A stretch of DNA of 57,622 nucleotides from contig NZ_CALSBS010000027.1 in NCBI RefSeq assembly GCF_943590815.1, positions 1 through 57,622 on the forward strand, read 5' to 3'. The notes beneath the pieces are model-generated. The model was not told the DNA's origin. It worked only from the letters and a program-made list of their open reading frames with translations, and did no database searches. Both the position numbers and the translations under genes were made by a program. The DNA comes from Pseudocitrobacter vendiensis. Its GTDB lineage: Bacteria > Pseudomonadota > Gammaproteobacteria > Enterobacterales > Enterobacteriaceae. Position 1 is the first letter of the stretch. The number at the start of each line of letters is the position of its first letter. Below are positions 19,357 to 31,040 of this stretch, one piece after another.

Positions 19357-19746
19357 CTATTTATTCCGCGTCAGTTTTTCCAGATCCGCTTCAATCTCGC
19401 TGATCTTATTGGTCACCACCGACTCCAGGTGACGCAGATCGTCCAGGATCTTACGCTTCAGATCCACCTCGGTGCGATCGCGCTGGCAAATCTGATCCAG
19501 TTCATCAATCACATAGCGCAGGTTAGGGCTTATCTCCTGCACCTCTTTGTAACCCTGCCCAACGCCATCGGCGGCAACGGTTTTGCGCTGACGCGGGTAC
19601 TTAAATTTCACGCTTTTAGCGAAAAACTCACCCTTATCCTTCTGGAAGTAGATTTTCAGGATATCGTTGTTGGCTTCCTGCCGGAGGCTGTAACGATCGA
19701 TTTCATCAGGATTGGTAATGCCCAAACTTTTCAGATTATCGTACAT
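19357..19746 (-). CDS. yaeH: UPF0325 family protein YaeH
   Basis: This 129-residue soluble protein of the UPF0325 family has no established function. It is charged, rich in Lys, Glu and Asp, and predicted mostly helical, with a C-terminal heptad-like stretch ([31 protein letters not shown]). It is one residue longer than E. coli YaeH (ending TRNK instead of TRK). Its TAG stop is directly adjacent to the palindromic repeat. A terminator separates it from dapD upstream on the same strand. Confidence 0.92.
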   Translation of the reverse strand: MYDNLKSLGITNPDEIDRYSLRQEANNDILKIYFQKDKGEFFAKSVKFKYPRQRKTVAADGVGQGYKEVQEISPNLRYVIDELDQICQRDRTEVDLKRKILDDLRHLESVVTNKISEIEADLEKLTRNK

Positions 19747-19815
19747 AGCGGTACCCTTGCTGTAATTTACCTATTGAATAATCAGTGAAAAAATCGTTTT
19801 CCGCCAGTTTGGAAC

Positions 19816-19847
19816 GAAAAAAAAGCGGGGTCGCCCCCGCTTTTTTT
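19816..19847. terminator. Strong terminator after dapD
   Basis: GCGGGG (19825-19830) and CCCCGC (19835-19840) form a stem flanked by eight A and seven T residues, so the structure works on either strand. It most likely ends dapD transcription on the minus strand before yaeH. Confidence 0.9.
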
Positions 19848-19854
19848 CTGCACC

Positions 19855-20679
19855 TTAGTCGATAGTCCGCAGCAGTTCGTTAATGCCCACTTTACCGCGG
19901 GTTTTGGCGTCCACTTTCTTCACGATAACCGCGCAGTAGAGGCTGTATTTGCCATCTTTCGACGGCAGGTTGCCGGAGACGACAACGGAGCCCGCCGGAA
20001 CGCGACCATAGAAGACTTCGCCGGTTTCGCGGTCGTAGATTTTGGTGCTCTGACCCAGGTATACGCCCATGGAGATAACAGAGCCTTCTTCGACAATCAC
20101 ACCTTCGACTACTTCAGAGCGCGCGCCGATGAAGCAGTTATCTTCGATGATGGTTGGGTTAGCCTGCAGCGGTTCCAGTACGCCGCCGATGCCGACGCCG
20201 CCAGACAGGTGAACGTTTTTACCGATTTGCGCGCAGGAGCCAACGGTTGCCCAGGTATCAACCATGGAGCCTTCGTCAACGTAGGCACCGATGTTAACGT
20301 AAGACGGCATCAATACGGTGTTGCGAGCAATATACGCACCCTGACGAACGGCCGCTGGCGGAACCACGCGGAAGCCTTCTTTCTGGAAGCGCGCTTCGTC
20401 GTAGTCGGCGAATTTCATCGGCACTTTATCGAAGTAGCGGCTTTCCGCACCATCGATAACCTGGTTATCGTTAATACGGAAAGAGAGCAGAACCGCTTTC
20501 TTCAACCACTGGTGAGTGACCCACTGGCCGTCAATTTTTTCAGCGACACGCAGCGCGCCGGAATCCAGTAATGAAATAACCTGGTTTACCGCTTCGCGGG
20601 TTACGGTGTCGACATTGTTTGGGGTAATGTCGGCGCGACGCTCGAAAGCGGACTCAATAACGTTCTGTAATTGCTGCAT
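19855..20679 (-). CDS. dapD: Tetrahydrodipicolinate N-succinyltransferase
   Basis: This 274-residue enzyme transfers succinyl from succinyl-CoA to tetrahydrodipicolinate in the diaminopimelate/lysine pathway, supplying peptidoglycan cross-links. The middle and C-terminal parts are a left-handed beta-helix of hexapeptide repeats (for example [22 protein letters not shown]). The start at 20679 (MQQLQNVIE) is the family start; an in-frame ATG 15 bases upstream is less likely. It lies 31 bases downstream of glnD on the same strand. Confidence 0.97.
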   Translation of the reverse strand: MQQLQNVIESAFERRADITPNNVDTVTREAVNQVISLLDSGALRVAEKIDGQWVTHQWLKKAVLLSFRINDNQVIDGAESRYFDKVPMKFADYDEARFQKEGFRVVPPAAVRQGAYIARNTVLMPSYVNIGAYVDEGSMVDTWATVGSCAQIGKNVHLSGGVGIGGVLEPLQANPTIIEDNCFIGARSEVVEGVIVEEGSVISMGVYLGQSTKIYDRETGEVFYGRVPAGSVVVSGNLPSKDGKYSLYCAVIVKKVDAKTRGKVGINELLRTID

Positions 20680-20710
20680 TGTTACTCTTTCCATCTGTGT
20701 AAAAAAATGA

Positions 20711-23383
20711 TTACCCTTTATCGTTTGGATTGAGGGCTGCTGTCAACCGTTGTTGTACCTCTAATTGCAGCGCATTATTAAGCGCACGCCGGTCGGCGGT
20801 GGCGATTATAAATAAATCTTCTACTCGTTCACCAATTGTCGTAATTCTGGCCCCGTGAAGGGAAATTCCGAGGTCAGCGAACACTTTCCCGACGCGCGCT
20901 AACAGACCTGGCTGATCGAGCGCAATCAGTTCAAGAAATGATTTTCGGTCCGTATGGGTTGGCAGGAAACTCACCTCGGTATCGACGGAGAAGTGACGCA
21001 ATTTTGCCGGCTGGCGACGCGGTTGCGGCACCTGCCAGCTACGTTGGGTAATCGCCTGTTCCAGCCCAAGACGGATAGCCTCATGGCGATCGGATGAGAG
21101 CGGGCTGCCGTCGGGCTCCAGCACGATGAAGGTATCCATCGCCATGCCATCGCGGGTGGTGAAAATCTGTGCGTCGTGCACGCTAAGGTTACGTCTATCC
21201 AGCTCGCCGCATACCGCCGCAAAGAGGTAAGGGCGGTCCGGGCTCCAGATGAAAATCTCGGTACCGCCACGGGTGGCCTGTGGGCTTAACAGGATCATCG
21301 GTTCCGCGAGATCGTGCTGCAACAGATGTCGGGCATGCCAGGCGAGCTGATTTGGCGTATGGCGTACAAAGTAGTTAGCGCGACAGCGGTTCCAGATTTG
21401 ATGCAGCTTCTCTTCGTCGATGTTATCCATGCGCAGCAGGGCCAGCGCCTGCATCTGATGATGACGCACGCGTTCGCGCATATCCGGCGTATTATCCATT
21501 CCCCGGCGCAGCTGTTTTTCGGTGGCGAAATAGAGTTCGCGCAACAGACTTTGCTTCCAACTGTTCCACAGGGTTTCATTGGTGGCACAAATATCGGCAA
21601 CCGTCAGACACACCAGATAACGCAGACGGTTTTCCGTTTGCACAATTTCAGCGAACTGTTTAATCACTTCCGGGTCCTGAATATCACGCCGCTGGGCGGT
21701 GACGGACATTAACAGGTGATGACGTACCAGCCAGGCAACCAGCTGCGTTTCACGGGAGTTCAGACCGTGCAGTTCGGCGAATTTCAGCACGTCTTCCGCG
21801 CCAAGAATCGAGTGATCGCCCCCGCGTCCTTTGGCGATGTCGTGGAACAGCGCGGCCATCAGAATCAGTTCGGGATGGGTAAGACGCGGCCAGAGATCGA
21901 CACACAAAGGGTGGCGCGGGCGCGTCTCTTCTTCGGCAAAGCTTTCCAGCTTGAGCAGCACGCGAATGGTGTGTTCATCCACCGTGTAGGCGTGGAACAG
22001 GTCAAATTGCATCTGACCGACGATATGCGACCACTGCGGCATGTAGGCCCACAGCACGCTGTGGCGGTGCATTGGCAGCAGGCCGCGTTTCACCGCGCCG
22101 GGGTGGCGCAGCATGCTAAGGAAAATCGAGCGGGCTTCCTGGATATAACATAGCGGCTGCGCCAGATGACGACGTGCATGGCGTAGGTGGCGCAGGGTCG
22201 TGGAGTAAATTCCGGTAATAGTGCTGTTGCGCACCATAAGAGAGAACATGCGCAGAATCGCCTGCGGTTCGCGCATAAACAGCGTGTCATCGCGCAGGTC
22301 GATTAGCGAGCCGCGTAACTGGAAATCATCGTCAATTGGACGCGGTTTTTCATCTTCCGTCAGGGCAAGAATCGCTTCATCAAACAGCTGAAGCAGCATG
22401 TGATTGAGCTCGCCGACGCGACGCGTCACGCGGTAAAAATCTTTCATCATGTGCTCAACCGGCTGATTGCCTTCGCCGCCGTAGTTCAGGCGCTGGGCAA
22501 CGCTAAGCTGACGGTCGAACAGCAGGCGGTTGTCGTAGCGGTTAAGTTCCAGATGCAGTGCAAAGCGGATGCGCCACAGCAGATGCAGACACTCATTGAG
22601 CTCATTGCGCTCGGCTTCAGTCAAAAAGCCAAAACCGACCATTTCATCAAGCGATGTGGCGCCAAAGTGTCGGCGGGCGACCCACTGTAAAGTGTGGATA
22701 TCGCGCAAGCCGCCGGGGCTGCTTTTAATATCCGGCTCAAGGTTATAGCTGGTGCCGTGGTAGCGCTGGTGGCGCGCGTTTTGCTCTTCCACTTTCGCCG
22801 GGAAGAATTTTTCTGATGGCCAGAAGCCTTCGCTGAAAATGTGTTTTTGCAGTTCCAGGAACAGGGCGACGTCGCCAATCAGCAGGCGTGATTCAATCAG
22901 GTTGGTGGCGACGGTCAGGTCTGAAAGACCTTCCAGCAGGCACTCTTCCAGCGTTCGAACGCTATGACCCACTTCCAGTTTGAGATCCCAGAGGAGCGTT
23001 AACAGCTCGCCAATTTTCTGCGCCTGCTCATCGGGCAGTTTCTTACGGCTTAAAATCAGCAGGTCGATGTCCGAGAGCGGGTGCAGCTCACCGCGTCCGT
23101 AGCCCCCAACGGCAACCAGCGCCGCATCTTCCACATCGCCAAAACCGTACTGAAGCCACAAGCGTTGCAGGAGCTGGTCGATGAATTCGGTGCGTGCTTC
23201 GATGAGCTGTTCGGCGGAAATTCCGCTATCAAAGGCTTCACCCAGCCAGCGCTGGAAATCATCAAGATGGGATTTGATTGTGACCATGTTCAGCGCATCC
23301 GCAGGCCAGGTACCGGGATTTTGCGGCTGATTGGGAAGGGTGGGGAGTGCGGTATTCGCGAGCTGTTCAGGAAGAGTTTTCAT
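20711..23383 (-). CDS. glnD: PII uridylyltransferase/uridylyl-removing enzyme
   Basis: This 890-residue nitrogen sensor uridylylates the PII proteins GlnB and GlnK when glutamine is low and deuridylylates them when it is high. Domains in order are the nucleotidyltransferase with GGYGRGE and catalytic Asp105 and Asp107 (SDIDLL), the HD hydrolase ([14 protein letters not shown], near residue 514) for UMP removal, and two C-terminal ACT domains that bind glutamine. The length equals the E. coli protein. It is transcribed toward dapD; map lies upstream across a BIME. Confidence 0.98.
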   Translation of the reverse strand: MKTLPEQLANTALPTLPNQPQNPGTWPADALNMVTIKSHLDDFQRWLGEAFDSGISAEQLIEARTEFIDQLLQRLWLQYGFGDVEDAALVAVGGYGRGELHPLSDIDLLILSRKKLPDEQAQKIGELLTLLWDLKLEVGHSVRTLEECLLEGLSDLTVATNLIESRLLIGDVALFLELQKHIFSEGFWPSEKFFPAKVEEQNARHQRYHGTSYNLEPDIKSSPGGLRDIHTLQWVARRHFGATSLDEMVGFGFLTEAERNELNECLHLLWRIRFALHLELNRYDNRLLFDRQLSVAQRLNYGGEGNQPVEHMMKDFYRVTRRVGELNHMLLQLFDEAILALTEDEKPRPIDDDFQLRGSLIDLRDDTLFMREPQAILRMFSLMVRNSTITGIYSTTLRHLRHARRHLAQPLCYIQEARSIFLSMLRHPGAVKRGLLPMHRHSVLWAYMPQWSHIVGQMQFDLFHAYTVDEHTIRVLLKLESFAEEETRPRHPLCVDLWPRLTHPELILMAALFHDIAKGRGGDHSILGAEDVLKFAELHGLNSRETQLVAWLVRHHLLMSVTAQRRDIQDPEVIKQFAEIVQTENRLRYLVCLTVADICATNETLWNSWKQSLLRELYFATEKQLRRGMDNTPDMRERVRHHQMQALALLRMDNIDEEKLHQIWNRCRANYFVRHTPNQLAWHARHLLQHDLAEPMILLSPQATRGGTEIFIWSPDRPYLFAAVCGELDRRNLSVHDAQIFTTRDGMAMDTFIVLEPDGSPLSSDRHEAIRLGLEQAITQRSWQVPQPRRQPAKLRHFSVDTEVSFLPTHTDRKSFLELIALDQPGLLARVGKVFADLGISLHGARITTIGERVEDLFIIATADRRALNNALQLEVQQRLTAALNPNDKG

Positions 23384-23407
23384 TTATGTTTGCGCCACCC
23401 ATGTAAA

Positions 23408-23498
23408 AAGCCGGATGACGGCGCAAGCGCCTTATCCGGCCTACGGGATAGTGCAATTTGTAGGCCTGATAAGATGCGAAAGCATCGCCATCAGGCAA
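23408..23498. repeat. Classical REP pair (BIME) between map and glnD
   Basis: One palindrome, GCCGGATGACGGCG-caag-CGCCTTATCCGGC, is followed by a second, GTAGGCCTGATAAG ... CATCAGGC with a GCGAAAGC core. They match the E. coli-type REP consensus and differ from the CCCTCTCCC family elsewhere in the window. They lie in the 120-base gap between map (stop 23504) and glnD (start 23383). Confidence 0.85.
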
Positions 23499-23503
23499 AT
23501 CAA

Positions 23504-24298
23504 TTATTCGTCGTGCGAGATGACAGCCGGGATGGTGTCATCCTTACGCAGCGTCAGAATTTCGCAGCCGTTTGCCGTTACCACAATAGTATGCTCGTAC
23601 TGAGCAGACAAGCTGCGATCTTTGGTTTTTACCGTCCAGCCATCTTTCATGGTGCGGATGCGGTAATCACCGGCGTTCAGCATCGGTTCGATGGTGAAGG
23701 TCATGCCTTCTTTAAGCACCACGCCGCCGTCATCTGCATCATAGTGCAGTACCTGCGGTTCTTCGTGGAAGCCGCGACCAATACCGTGACCGCAGTATTC
23801 GCGCACCACAGAGAAACCTTCCGCTTCCGCGTATTTCTGGATTGCCGCCCCGATGGTGCGCAGGCGGATGCCTGGTTTTACCATCTTGATGCCCAGATAA
23901 AGGCTTTCCTGGGTTACGCGGCACAGGCGCTCGCCCAGAATAGTTGGTTTACCGACGATGAACATTTTTGAGGTGTCACCGTGGAACTCGTCTTTGATCA
24001 CGGTCACATCGATGTTGACGATATCGCCATCTTTCAGGTGCTTAGCATCATCCGGGATCCCGTGGCAAACCACTTCGTTGATGGAGATGCAGACTGATTT
24101 TGGATAACCGTGGTAGCCGAGGCAGGCGGAGATCGCGTGCTGGTGGTTGACGATCCAGTCGTCACAGATGCGATCCAGTTCACCGGTGCTTACGCCCGGT
24201 TTGATGTGCTGCTCGATCATCTCCAGCACTTCGGCTGCCAGACGACCCGCGACGCGCATCTTTTCGATTTCTTCAGGTGTTTTAATAGAAATAGCCAT
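23504..24298 (-). CDS. map: Methionine aminopeptidase, type I
   Basis: This 264-residue essential metalloenzyme removes the initiator methionine from nascent proteins. All metal and catalytic residues are at the positions known from E. coli: His79, Asp97, Asp108, His171, Glu204 and Glu235. It is divergent from rpsB, with 321 bases between the start codons. Confidence 0.98.
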   Translation of the reverse strand: MAISIKTPEEIEKMRVAGRLAAEVLEMIEQHIKPGVSTGELDRICDDWIVNHQHAISACLGYHGYPKSVCISINEVVCHGIPDDAKHLKDGDIVNIDVTVIKDEFHGDTSKMFIVGKPTILGERLCRVTQESLYLGIKMVKPGIRLRTIGAAIQKYAEAEGFSVVREYCGHGIGRGFHEEPQVLHYDADDGGVVLKEGMTFTIEPMLNAGDYRIRTMKDGWTVKTKDRSLSAQYEHTIVVTANGCEILTLRKDDTIPAVISHDE

Positions 24299-24457
24299 GG
24301 AGTTTGTCCATCAGGGTCGAATTTATCGACAATAATTGTGTAAGTGCTATCAATGTTAACAGTCTGAAGCATCCACTACCAGATTGAGAATCAGTTACAG
24401 CATAGAGTGCCAACAATTATTGGTGTCGGTGGCGTATTTGTGGTATAAAGCGCGCCG
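24299..24457. promoter_or_regulatory. Divergent map/rpsB promoter region
   Basis: An AT-rich spacer lies between map and the rpsB leader. A strong TATAAA at 24444-24449, with a TTGGTG-like -35 at 24420-24425 (18-base spacing), fits the rpsB promoter, with transcription starting near 24456. The map promoter on the other strand was not identified with confidence. Confidence 0.6.
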
Positions 24458-24593
24458 GACTTCCGTTCCATTTGATATACACAGAATGGACTGAAGCGAC
24501 AATCTCACTTTGTGTAACAACACACACGTATCGACACATGTTCCGGGGTGCCCTTCGGGGTCGGTAATATGGGATACGTGGAGGCATAACCCC
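24458..24593 (+). ncRNA. tff: t44/tff RNA, S2-responsive leader of rpsB
   Basis: The untranslated leader of rpsB closely resembles the E. coli segment known as t44 (tff) RNA, including the stretches CAATCTCACTTTGTGTAAC and GGGGTGCCCTTCGGGGTCGG. The latter folds as GGGGTGCCC-ttc-GGGGTC and related pairings. In gammaproteobacteria this leader mediates autogenous repression of rpsB-tsf by protein S2. The boundaries are estimated by analogy to E. coli spacing. Confidence 0.75.
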
Positions 24594-24616
24594 AAATTAA
24601 TCTATAGAGGTTTTAA

Positions 24617-25345
<729 letters not shown>

Positions 25346-25397
25346 TAAGGAACGCTCGTTAGAGCCCCCTTATAGACCAGGTAGTATCAAGTTTGGT

Positions 25398-25424
25398 TAA
25401 GGGGCCCTTTATGGCCCCTTTTTC
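25398..25424 (+). terminator. Partial terminator between rpsB and tsf
   Basis: GGGGCC (25401-25406) pairs with GGCCCC (25413-25418), followed by TTTTTC. The flanking AA and TT extend the stem. It lies in the 138-base rpsB-tsf spacer. An analogous attenuator in E. coli allows read-through to tsf. Confidence 0.8.
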
Positions 25425-25483
25425 ACTTTTTTAAATCCGTTCGGTTATCAGGCCGGGCGGATCACTCTTCCGAGGATTTTAGA

Positions 25484-26335
25484 ATGGCTGAAATTACCGC
25501 ATCCCTGGTAAAAGAGCTGCGTGAACGTACCGGCGCAGGCATGATGGATTGCAAAAAAGCACTGACTGAAGCTAACGGCGACATCGAGCTGGCAATCGAA
25601 AACATGCGTAAATCTGGCGCGATCAAAGCAGCTAAAAAAGCAGGCAACGTTGCTGCTGACGGCGTGATCAAAACCAAAATCGAAGGCAACTTCGGCGTGA
25701 TTCTGGAAGTTAACTGCCAGACTGACTTCGTTGCTAAAGATGGTGGTTTCCAGGCGTTCGCAGACAAAGTTCTGGACGCAGCTGTTGCTGGCAAAGTGAC
25801 TGACGTTGAAGTCCTGAAAGCACAGTTCGAAGAAGAGCGTGTTGCACTGGTTGCTAAAATCGGTGAAAACATCAACATCCGTCGCGTTGCAATCCTGGAA
25901 GGCGACGTTCTGGGTAGCTACCAGCACGGTGCGCGCATCGGTGTTCTGGTTGCGGCTAAAGGCGCTGATGAAGAGCTGGTTAAACACCTGGCAATGCACG
26001 TTGCTGCAAGCAAACCAGAATTCGTTAAACCAGAAGACGTGTCTGCTGAAGTGGTAGAGAAAGAATACCAGGTACAGCTGGACATCGCGATGCAGTCTGG
26101 TAAGCCGAAAGAAATCGCAGAGAAAATGGTTGAAGGCCGCATGAAGAAATTCACCGGCGAAGTTTCTCTGACTGGTCAGCCTTTCGTCATGGACCCGAGC
26201 AAAAACGTGGGCCAACTGCTGAAAGAGCACAACGCTGACGTGACTGGCTTCATCCGCTTTGAAGTGGGCGAAGGCATCGAGAAAGTTGAAGCTGACTTCG
26301 CAGCAGAAGTTGCTGCAATGTCTAAACAGTCTTAA
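25484..26335 (+). CDS. tsf: Elongation factor Ts
   Basis: This 283-residue guanine-nucleotide exchange factor recharges EF-Tu. The N-terminal UBA-like domain ([18 protein letters not shown]) contacts the EF-Tu G domain. The signature TDFVAKD (80-86) carries the Asp-Phe pair inserted near the nucleotide site. Codon bias is strong. It is the second cistron of the rpsB operon. Confidence 0.99.
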   Translation: MAEITASLVKELRERTGAGMMDCKKALTEANGDIELAIENMRKSGAIKAAKKAGNVAADGVIKTKIEGNFGVILEVNCQTDFVAKDGGFQAFADKVLDAAVAGKVTDVEVLKAQFEEERVALVAKIGENINIRRVAILEGDVLGSYQHGARIGVLVAAKGADEELVKHLAMHVAASKPEFVKPEDVSAEVVEKEYQVQLDIAMQSGKPKEIAEKMVEGRMKKFTGEVSLTGQPFVMDPSKNVGQLLKEHNADVTGFIRFEVGEGIEKVEADFAAEVAAMSKQS

Positions 26336-26346
26336 TTGTACTGTTC

Positions 26347-26373
26347 GGAGCCGCCTCAGGGCGGCTCCTTTTT
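26347..26373 (+). terminator. Rho-independent terminator of tsf
   Basis: GGAGCCGCC pairs with GGCGGCTCC around a short TCA loop, followed by TTTTT. It lies 11 bases past the tsf stop. Confidence 0.92.
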
Positions 26374-26481
26374 GTACCCGTCATGTGAAAATCAGCCAGC
26401 TCTTATAGGGGCAAATCGGCAGGAAGCGCATGATGTCACCTGATTTAAATCATCCCATTCGTGACACTCGCAGGAAAGAAA

Positions 26482-27207
26482 ATGGCTACCAACGCAAAAC
26501 CCGTCTACAAACGCATTCTGCTTAAACTGAGCGGCGAAGCATTGCAGGGGACTGAAGGTTTCGGTATTGACGCAAGCATCCTTGACCGTATGGCGCAAGA
26601 GATTAAAGAACTTGTTGAACTGGGCATTCAGGTTGGCGTAGTGATTGGCGGCGGTAACCTGTTCCGCGGTGCAGGTCTGGCGAAAGCGGGTATGAACCGC
26701 GTTGTGGGCGACCACATGGGCATGCTGGCCACGGTAATGAACGGCCTGGCAATGCGTGACGCACTGCATCGCGCCTATGTGAACGCTCGCCTGATGTCTG
26801 CCATTCCGCTGAACGGCGTGTGCGACAACTACAGCTGGGCAGAGGCGATTAGCCTGCTGCGCAACAACCGCGTGGTGATCCTCTCCGCGGGTACCGGTAA
26901 TCCGTTCTTCACAACCGACTCCGCAGCCTGCCTGCGCGGTATTGAAATCGAAGCCGACGTGGTACTGAAAGCCACCAAAGTCGACGGTGTGTTTACCGCT
27001 GACCCGGCGAAAGATCCTACGGCGACCATGTACGAACAGCTGACTTACAGCGAAGTACTGGATAAAGAACTGAAAGTCATGGATCTGGCGGCGTTTACGC
27101 TGGCTCGTGACCACAAATTGCCGATTCGCGTCTTCAACATGAATAAACCTGGCGCACTGCGTCGCGTGGTCATGGGCGAAAAAGAAGGCACTTTAATCAC
27201 GGAATAA
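26482..27207 (+). CDS. pyrH: UMP kinase
   Basis: This 241-residue hexameric bacterial UMP kinase phosphorylates UMP to UDP and is allosterically controlled by GTP and UTP. It is an amino-acid-kinase-fold protein with the N-terminal KLSGEAL and GGGNLFRG motifs and the [12 protein letters not shown] loop. The start at 26482 ([11 protein letters not shown]) is the family start; an in-frame ATG-less extension upstream is not credible. It is followed by frr. Confidence 0.98.
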   Translation: MATNAKPVYKRILLKLSGEALQGTEGFGIDASILDRMAQEIKELVELGIQVGVVIGGGNLFRGAGLAKAGMNRVVGDHMGMLATVMNGLAMRDALHRAYVNARLMSAIPLNGVCDNYSWAEAISLLRNNRVVILSAGTGNPFFTTDSAACLRGIEIEADVVLKATKVDGVFTADPAKDPTATMYEQLTYSEVLDKELKVMDLAAFTLARDHKLPIRVFNMNKPGALRRVVMGEKEGTLITE

Positions 27208-27350
27208 TTTCCGTCGAGGCCAAATACGGGTAAGATTCCGCTTTAATCATGCGGGTCACTTACCCGGTGGCATATTTTAAACAGGACTATACTTAGCGCA
27301 TCTGTGCTACCGTCTGGTCTGACTGAGACAAGTTTTCAAGGATTCGTAAC

Positions 27351-27908
27351 GTGATTAGCGATATCAGAAAAGATGCTGAAGTGCGCATGGACAAATGCGT
27401 AGAAGCGTTCAAAAACCAAATCAGCAAAATACGCACGGGTCGTGCTTCTCCCAGCCTGCTGGACGGCATCGTCGTTGAGTATTACGGCACCCCGACTCCG
27501 CTGCGTCAGCTGGCGAACGTCACTGTAGAAGATACCCGTACGCTGAAAATCAACGTGTTCGATCGCTCTATGGGCCCGGCTGTTGAGAAAGCGATTATGG
27601 CGTCTGATCTTGGTCTGAACCCAAGCTCTGCAGGCACAGACATTCGCGTTCCGCTGCCGCCGCTGACTGAAGAGCGTCGTAAAGACCTGATCAAAGTTGT
27701 GCGCGGTGAAGCTGAGCAGGGGCGTGTCTCTGTGCGTAACGTCCGTCGTGACGCGAACGACAAAGTGAAAGCGCTTCTGAAAGACAAAGAGATCAGCGAA
27801 GATGACGATCGCCGTTCTCAGGACGACGTGCAGAAACTGACCGACGCGGCTATCAAGAAAATTGATGCGGCGCTGGCAGAGAAAGAAGCGGAACTGATGC
27901 AGTTCTAA
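27351..27908 (+). CDS. frr: Ribosome recycling factor
   Basis: This 185-residue tRNA-shaped factor splits post-termination ribosomes with EF-G. The N-terminus [16 protein letters not shown] and the [13 protein letters not shown] segment are typical, and the C-terminal three-helix domain is complete. The start codon is GTG at 27351, as in E. coli, with AAGGATT upstream as ribosome site. A TATACT -10-like box at 27288-27293 may mark its own promoter. Confidence 0.98.
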   Translation: MISDIRKDAEVRMDKCVEAFKNQISKIRTGRASPSLLDGIVVEYYGTPTPLRQLANVTVEDTRTLKINVFDRSMGPAVEKAIMASDLGLNPSSAGTDIRVPLPPLTEERRKDLIKVVRGEAEQGRVSVRNVRRDANDKVKALLKDKEISEDDDRRSQDDVQKLTDAAIKKIDAALAEKEAELMQF

Positions 27909-27928
27909 TCTGCATTTGTTTGCAGGAA

Positions 27929-27971
27929 TAACGCCGTACAGGAAGCGTATCGCTTTGCTGGCGGCGTTTTG
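27929..27971 (+). terminator. Hairpin terminator between frr and dxr
   Basis: AACGCCG (27930-27936) pairs with CGGCGTT, with an inner AAGCG-tat-CGCTT stem, and TTT follows. It is moderately strong and would end frr transcripts 22 bases after the stop. Confidence 0.7.
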
Positions 27972-28014
27972 CATTTATACTCTTCACCCTTCAAGTCGCT
28001 AAGCTGGACCTTTC

Positions 28015-29211
28015 ATGAAGCAAATAACCGTTCTTGGCTCAACGGGCTCAATTGGCTGTAGCACGCTGGATGTTGTACGCCATAACGCTGACCATTTCTC
28101 CGTTGCCGCGCTGGTTGCCGGTAAAAACGTCGATCGCATGGTCGAGCAGTGTCTGGAGTTTTCCCCGCGTTTCGCGGTGATGGATGACGCCCATAGCGCC
28201 GAAGCAGTGAAAATCGCTCTGCGTGAACACGGTAGCCGCACCGAAGTGATGTGTGGGCAACAGGCGGCGTGTGAAGTGGCTGCGCTGGACGATGTTGATC
28301 AGGTGATGGCCGCCATCGTTGGCGCGGCGGGCCTGGTCCCGACGCTTGCCGCTATTCATGCCGGCAAAACGGTTTTACTGGCGAACAAAGAGTCCCTGGT
28401 GACCTGCGGACGCCTGTTCCTGGAAGCGGTGAAAGCCAGCGGCGCGCAACTTTTACCGGTCGACAGCGAACATAACGCCATCTTTCAGAGTTTGCCGCAA
28501 ACTTTTCAGCAAGACCTGGGGTACGCTGATCTCGGGCAGCATGGCGTCACGTCCATTCTGCTTACCGGATCTGGTGGTCCGTTCCGTGAGACGCCAATCA
28601 GTGAACTGCGCGCAATGACGCCGGATCAGGCTTGCCGTCATCCGAACTGGTCGATGGGACGTAAAATTTCCGTCGACTCTGCCACCATGATGAATAAAGG
28701 TCTCGAATACATTGAAGCCCGCTGGCTGTTTAACGCCTCCGCTGCGCAAATGGAAGTGGTGATTCATCCACAGTCGGTGATTCACTCGATGGTGCGCTAT
28801 AAAGACGGCAGCGTCATTGCACAACTCGGCGAGCCGGATATGCGCACGCCTATCGCCAATGCGATGGCCTGGCCTGGACGTGCGGAATCCGGCGTGAAGC
28901 CGCTCGATTTCTGCAAACTGGGCGCACTGACGTTTAGCGAACCGGATTACGATCGTTATCCTTGCCTTAAGCTGGCGATGGACGCGTTCGAGCAGGGGCA
29001 GGCGGCGACAACCGCATTGAATGCGGCGAACGAAATTACCGTTGCTGCATTCCTGGATTCGCAGATTCGCTTTACCGATATTGCGGCGGCGAACCTGGCT
29101 GTGCTTGACGCGATGTCGCTTACAGAGCCGCATTCCGTCGATGAGGTGCTGGTAATTGACGCGCATGCGCGTGATGTGGCGCGAAAACAAGTGACGCGTT
29201 TCGCAAGCTGA
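28015..29211 (+). CDS. dxr: 1-Deoxy-D-xylulose 5-phosphate reductoisomerase
   Basis: This 398-residue NADPH enzyme makes 2-C-methyl-D-erythritol 4-phosphate, the committed step of the MEP isoprenoid pathway and the fosmidomycin target. GSTGSIG (8-14) binds NADPH. The metal site and flexible loop follow as [10 protein letters not shown] and the conserved HPNWSMG. It lies upstream of uppS, which uses the isoprenoid product. Confidence 0.98.
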   Translation: MKQITVLGSTGSIGCSTLDVVRHNADHFSVAALVAGKNVDRMVEQCLEFSPRFAVMDDAHSAEAVKIALREHGSRTEVMCGQQAACEVAALDDVDQVMAAIVGAAGLVPTLAAIHAGKTVLLANKESLVTCGRLFLEAVKASGAQLLPVDSEHNAIFQSLPQTFQQDLGYADLGQHGVTSILLTGSGGPFRETPISELRAMTPDQACRHPNWSMGRKISVDSATMMNKGLEYIEARWLFNASAAQMEVVIHPQSVIHSMVRYKDGSVIAQLGEPDMRTPIANAMAWPGRAESGVKPLDFCKLGALTFSEPDYDRYPCLKLAMDAFEQGQAATTALNAANEITVAAFLDSQIRFTDIAAANLAVLDAMSLTEPHSVDEVLVIDAHARDVARKQVTRFAS

Positions 29212-29279
29212 GGATTATCAGCCTGTGAACTGTCATGGTATTTGTTAGCGTCTGGCTTCAGTGATATAGTCTGCGCCAC

Positions 29280-29339
29280 CGATTGCGCCTCTATTTTCAG
29301 GGGCAATCGTGCAAGCCGTGCTTCAACACGGCTTTTTTG
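29280..29339 (+). terminator. Two hairpins with terminator after dxr
   Basis: A first imperfect stem (29280-29290 with 29299-29309) is followed by AAGCCGTG (29313-29320) pairing with CACGGCTT (29327-29334) and a T-run. The second is a typical rho-independent terminator in the 189-base dxr-uppS gap. Confidence 0.85.
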
Positions 29340-29400
29340 CGACAGAAATATCAGTATTCCGGGGTACCGCTCATTCCTTTTCATGGACTAAAAACGCGTT

Positions 29401-30153
29401 ATGTTGTCTGCTAATCAACCAATCAGCGAAAATGTGCCTGCCCACGGGTGTCGCCATGTGGCTATCATCATGGACGGCAATGGTCGCTGGGCGAAGAGAC
29501 AAGGGAAGATTCGCGCCTTTGGACATAAAGCTGGGGCGAAGTCTGTTCGCCGCGCCGTGTCGTATGCGGCGAATAATGGCATTGAGGCATTAACCCTTTA
29601 TGCGTTCAGCAGTGAAAACTGGAACCGCCCCGAGCAAGAAGTTAGCGCATTGATGGAGCTTTTCGTGTGGGCGCTTGATAGCGAAGTAAAAAGCCTGCAT
29701 CGCCACAATGTGCGGTTGCGTATCATCGGTGATACCAGCCGGTTCAATGCCCGCCTACAGGAGCGCATCCGTAAAGCGGAAGCGTTAACCGAAAATAATA
29801 CCGGGCTGACGTTAAATATCGCCGCTAATTATGGTGGGCGTTGGGATATTATTCAGGGAGTTCAGCGACTGGCTGAACAGGTTCAGGAAGGGTTACTCCG
29901 TCCCGACAACATCAGTGAAGATCTGCTGAGTCAGCAAATCTGCATGCATGAACTGGCTCCCGTAGATTTAGTAATTAGGACAGGGGGAGAACATCGCATC
30001 AGTAATTTTCTTATCTGGCAAATTGCCTATGCTGAACTTTACTTTACCGATGTTCTTTGGCCCGATTTCGATGAACAAGACTTTGAGGGTGCGCTGCATG
30101 CTTTTGCAAATCGTGAGCGACGTTTCGGCGGCACCGAGCCTGGTGGCGAATAG
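29401..30153 (+). CDS. uppS: Undecaprenyl diphosphate synthase
   Basis: This 250-residue cis-prenyltransferase adds eight isopentenyl units to farnesyl diphosphate to make the C55 carrier for peptidoglycan and O-antigen. The catalytic Asp25 lies in [11 protein letters not shown]. The later SSENW and [12 protein letters not shown] motifs complete the active site. It is slightly shorter than E. coli UppS at the C-terminus (ending EPGGE). cdsA follows 18 bases later. Confidence 0.98.
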   Translation: MLSANQPISENVPAHGCRHVAIIMDGNGRWAKRQGKIRAFGHKAGAKSVRRAVSYAANNGIEALTLYAFSSENWNRPEQEVSALMELFVWALDSEVKSLHRHNVRLRIIGDTSRFNARLQERIRKAEALTENNTGLTLNIAANYGGRWDIIQGVQRLAEQVQEGLLRPDNISEDLLSQQICMHELAPVDLVIRTGGEHRISNFLIWQIAYAELYFTDVLWPDFDEQDFEGALHAFANRERRFGGTEPGGE

Positions 30154-30171
30154 GCCTGATGGGGGTAGCTT

Positions 30172-31029
30172 TTGCTGAAGTATCGCCTGATTTCTGCATT
30201 AATTTTAATACCCGTTGTTATTGCGGCGCTGTTTCTGCTGCCGCCAGTCGGGTTCGCCATTGTTACGCTGGTCGTCTGTATGCTGGCCGCGTGGGAATGG
30301 GGACAACTGAGCGGATTTAGCTCGCGTACGCAGCGGGTATGGCTGGCGGTACTTTGCGGCCTGTTGTTGGCGGTGATGCTCTTCTTGCTTCCGGAGTATC
30401 ATCATAATCTCCATCAACCCGTTGTTGAGATTTCGCTCTGGGCCTCGCTTGCGTGGTGGATTGTGGCGCTGGTGCTGGTTCTGACCTATCCAGGTTCAGC
30501 CGCGTCGTGGCGTCATTCTAAGACGTTACGTCTGCTGTTTGGCTTGCTGACTATCGTGCCGTTTTTCTGGGGCATGGTGGCGTTGCGCGCATGGCACTAC
30601 GACGATAATCACTACAGCGGTGCGCTGTGGCTGCTGTATGTCATGATCCTCGTATGGGGTGCGGATTCCGGCGCGTATATGTTTGGCAAACTGTTTGGCA
30701 AACATAAGCTGGCGCCCAAAGTTTCACCGGGAAAAACCTGGCAAGGATTTATCGGTGGTCTGTTAACGGCTGCGGTTATTTCCTGGGCCTATGGATTGTG
30801 GGCAAATCTGGACGTAGCCCCCTCAACGCTATTAATATGCTCCATTGTCGCTGCGTTGGCATCTGTGCTTGGCGATTTGACCGAGAGCATGTTTAAACGT
30901 GAAGCCGGCATCAAGGACAGTGGACATTTGATCCCCGGCCACGGCGGAATTCTGGACCGTATTGATAGCCTGACGGCGGCGGTTCCGGTCTTTGCGTGCT
31001 TGCTGTTGTTAGTTTTCAGGACGATTTAA
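30172..31029 (+). CDS. cdsA: Phosphatidate cytidylyltransferase (CDP-diglyceride synthase)
   Basis: This 285-residue multi-pass membrane enzyme makes CDP-diacylglycerol, the precursor of all major phospholipids. About eight hydrophobic segments are visible. The CdsA signature, with KREAGIKD and [12 protein letters not shown], is near the C-terminus. The start is taken as TTG at 30172 because it gives the conserved first membrane segment [18 protein letters not shown] upstream is the ribosome site. A shorter form starting at MLAAWEW would lose two membrane segments. Confidence 0.95.
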   Translation: MLKYRLISALILIPVVIAALFLLPPVGFAIVTLVVCMLAAWEWGQLSGFSSRTQRVWLAVLCGLLLAVMLFLLPEYHHNLHQPVVEISLWASLAWWIVALVLVLTYPGSAASWRHSKTLRLLFGLLTIVPFFWGMVALRAWHYDDNHYSGALWLLYVMILVWGADSGAYMFGKLFGKHKLAPKVSPGKTWQGFIGGLLTAAVISWAYGLWANLDVAPSTLLICSIVAALASVLGDLTESMFKREAGIKDSGHLIPGHGGILDRIDSLTAAVPVFACLLLLVFRTI

Positions 31030-31040
31030 CGGATGGGTCT

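Noticed and set aside
23081-23971. 296-residue open frame opposite glnD and map
   Set aside because: It spans two real genes and a REP pair on the other strand, with no domain or start signal.
25448-26230. 260-residue open frame opposite tsf
   Set aside because: Codon bias in highly expressed tsf removes reverse-strand stops; the Phe/Cys/Asn-rich product looks like nothing known.
27227-27267. Long inverted repeat between pyrH and frr as a terminator
   Set aside because: The arms CGGGTAAG and CTTACCCG are real, but there is no T-run and the middle pairs poorly; it was not strong enough to annotate.
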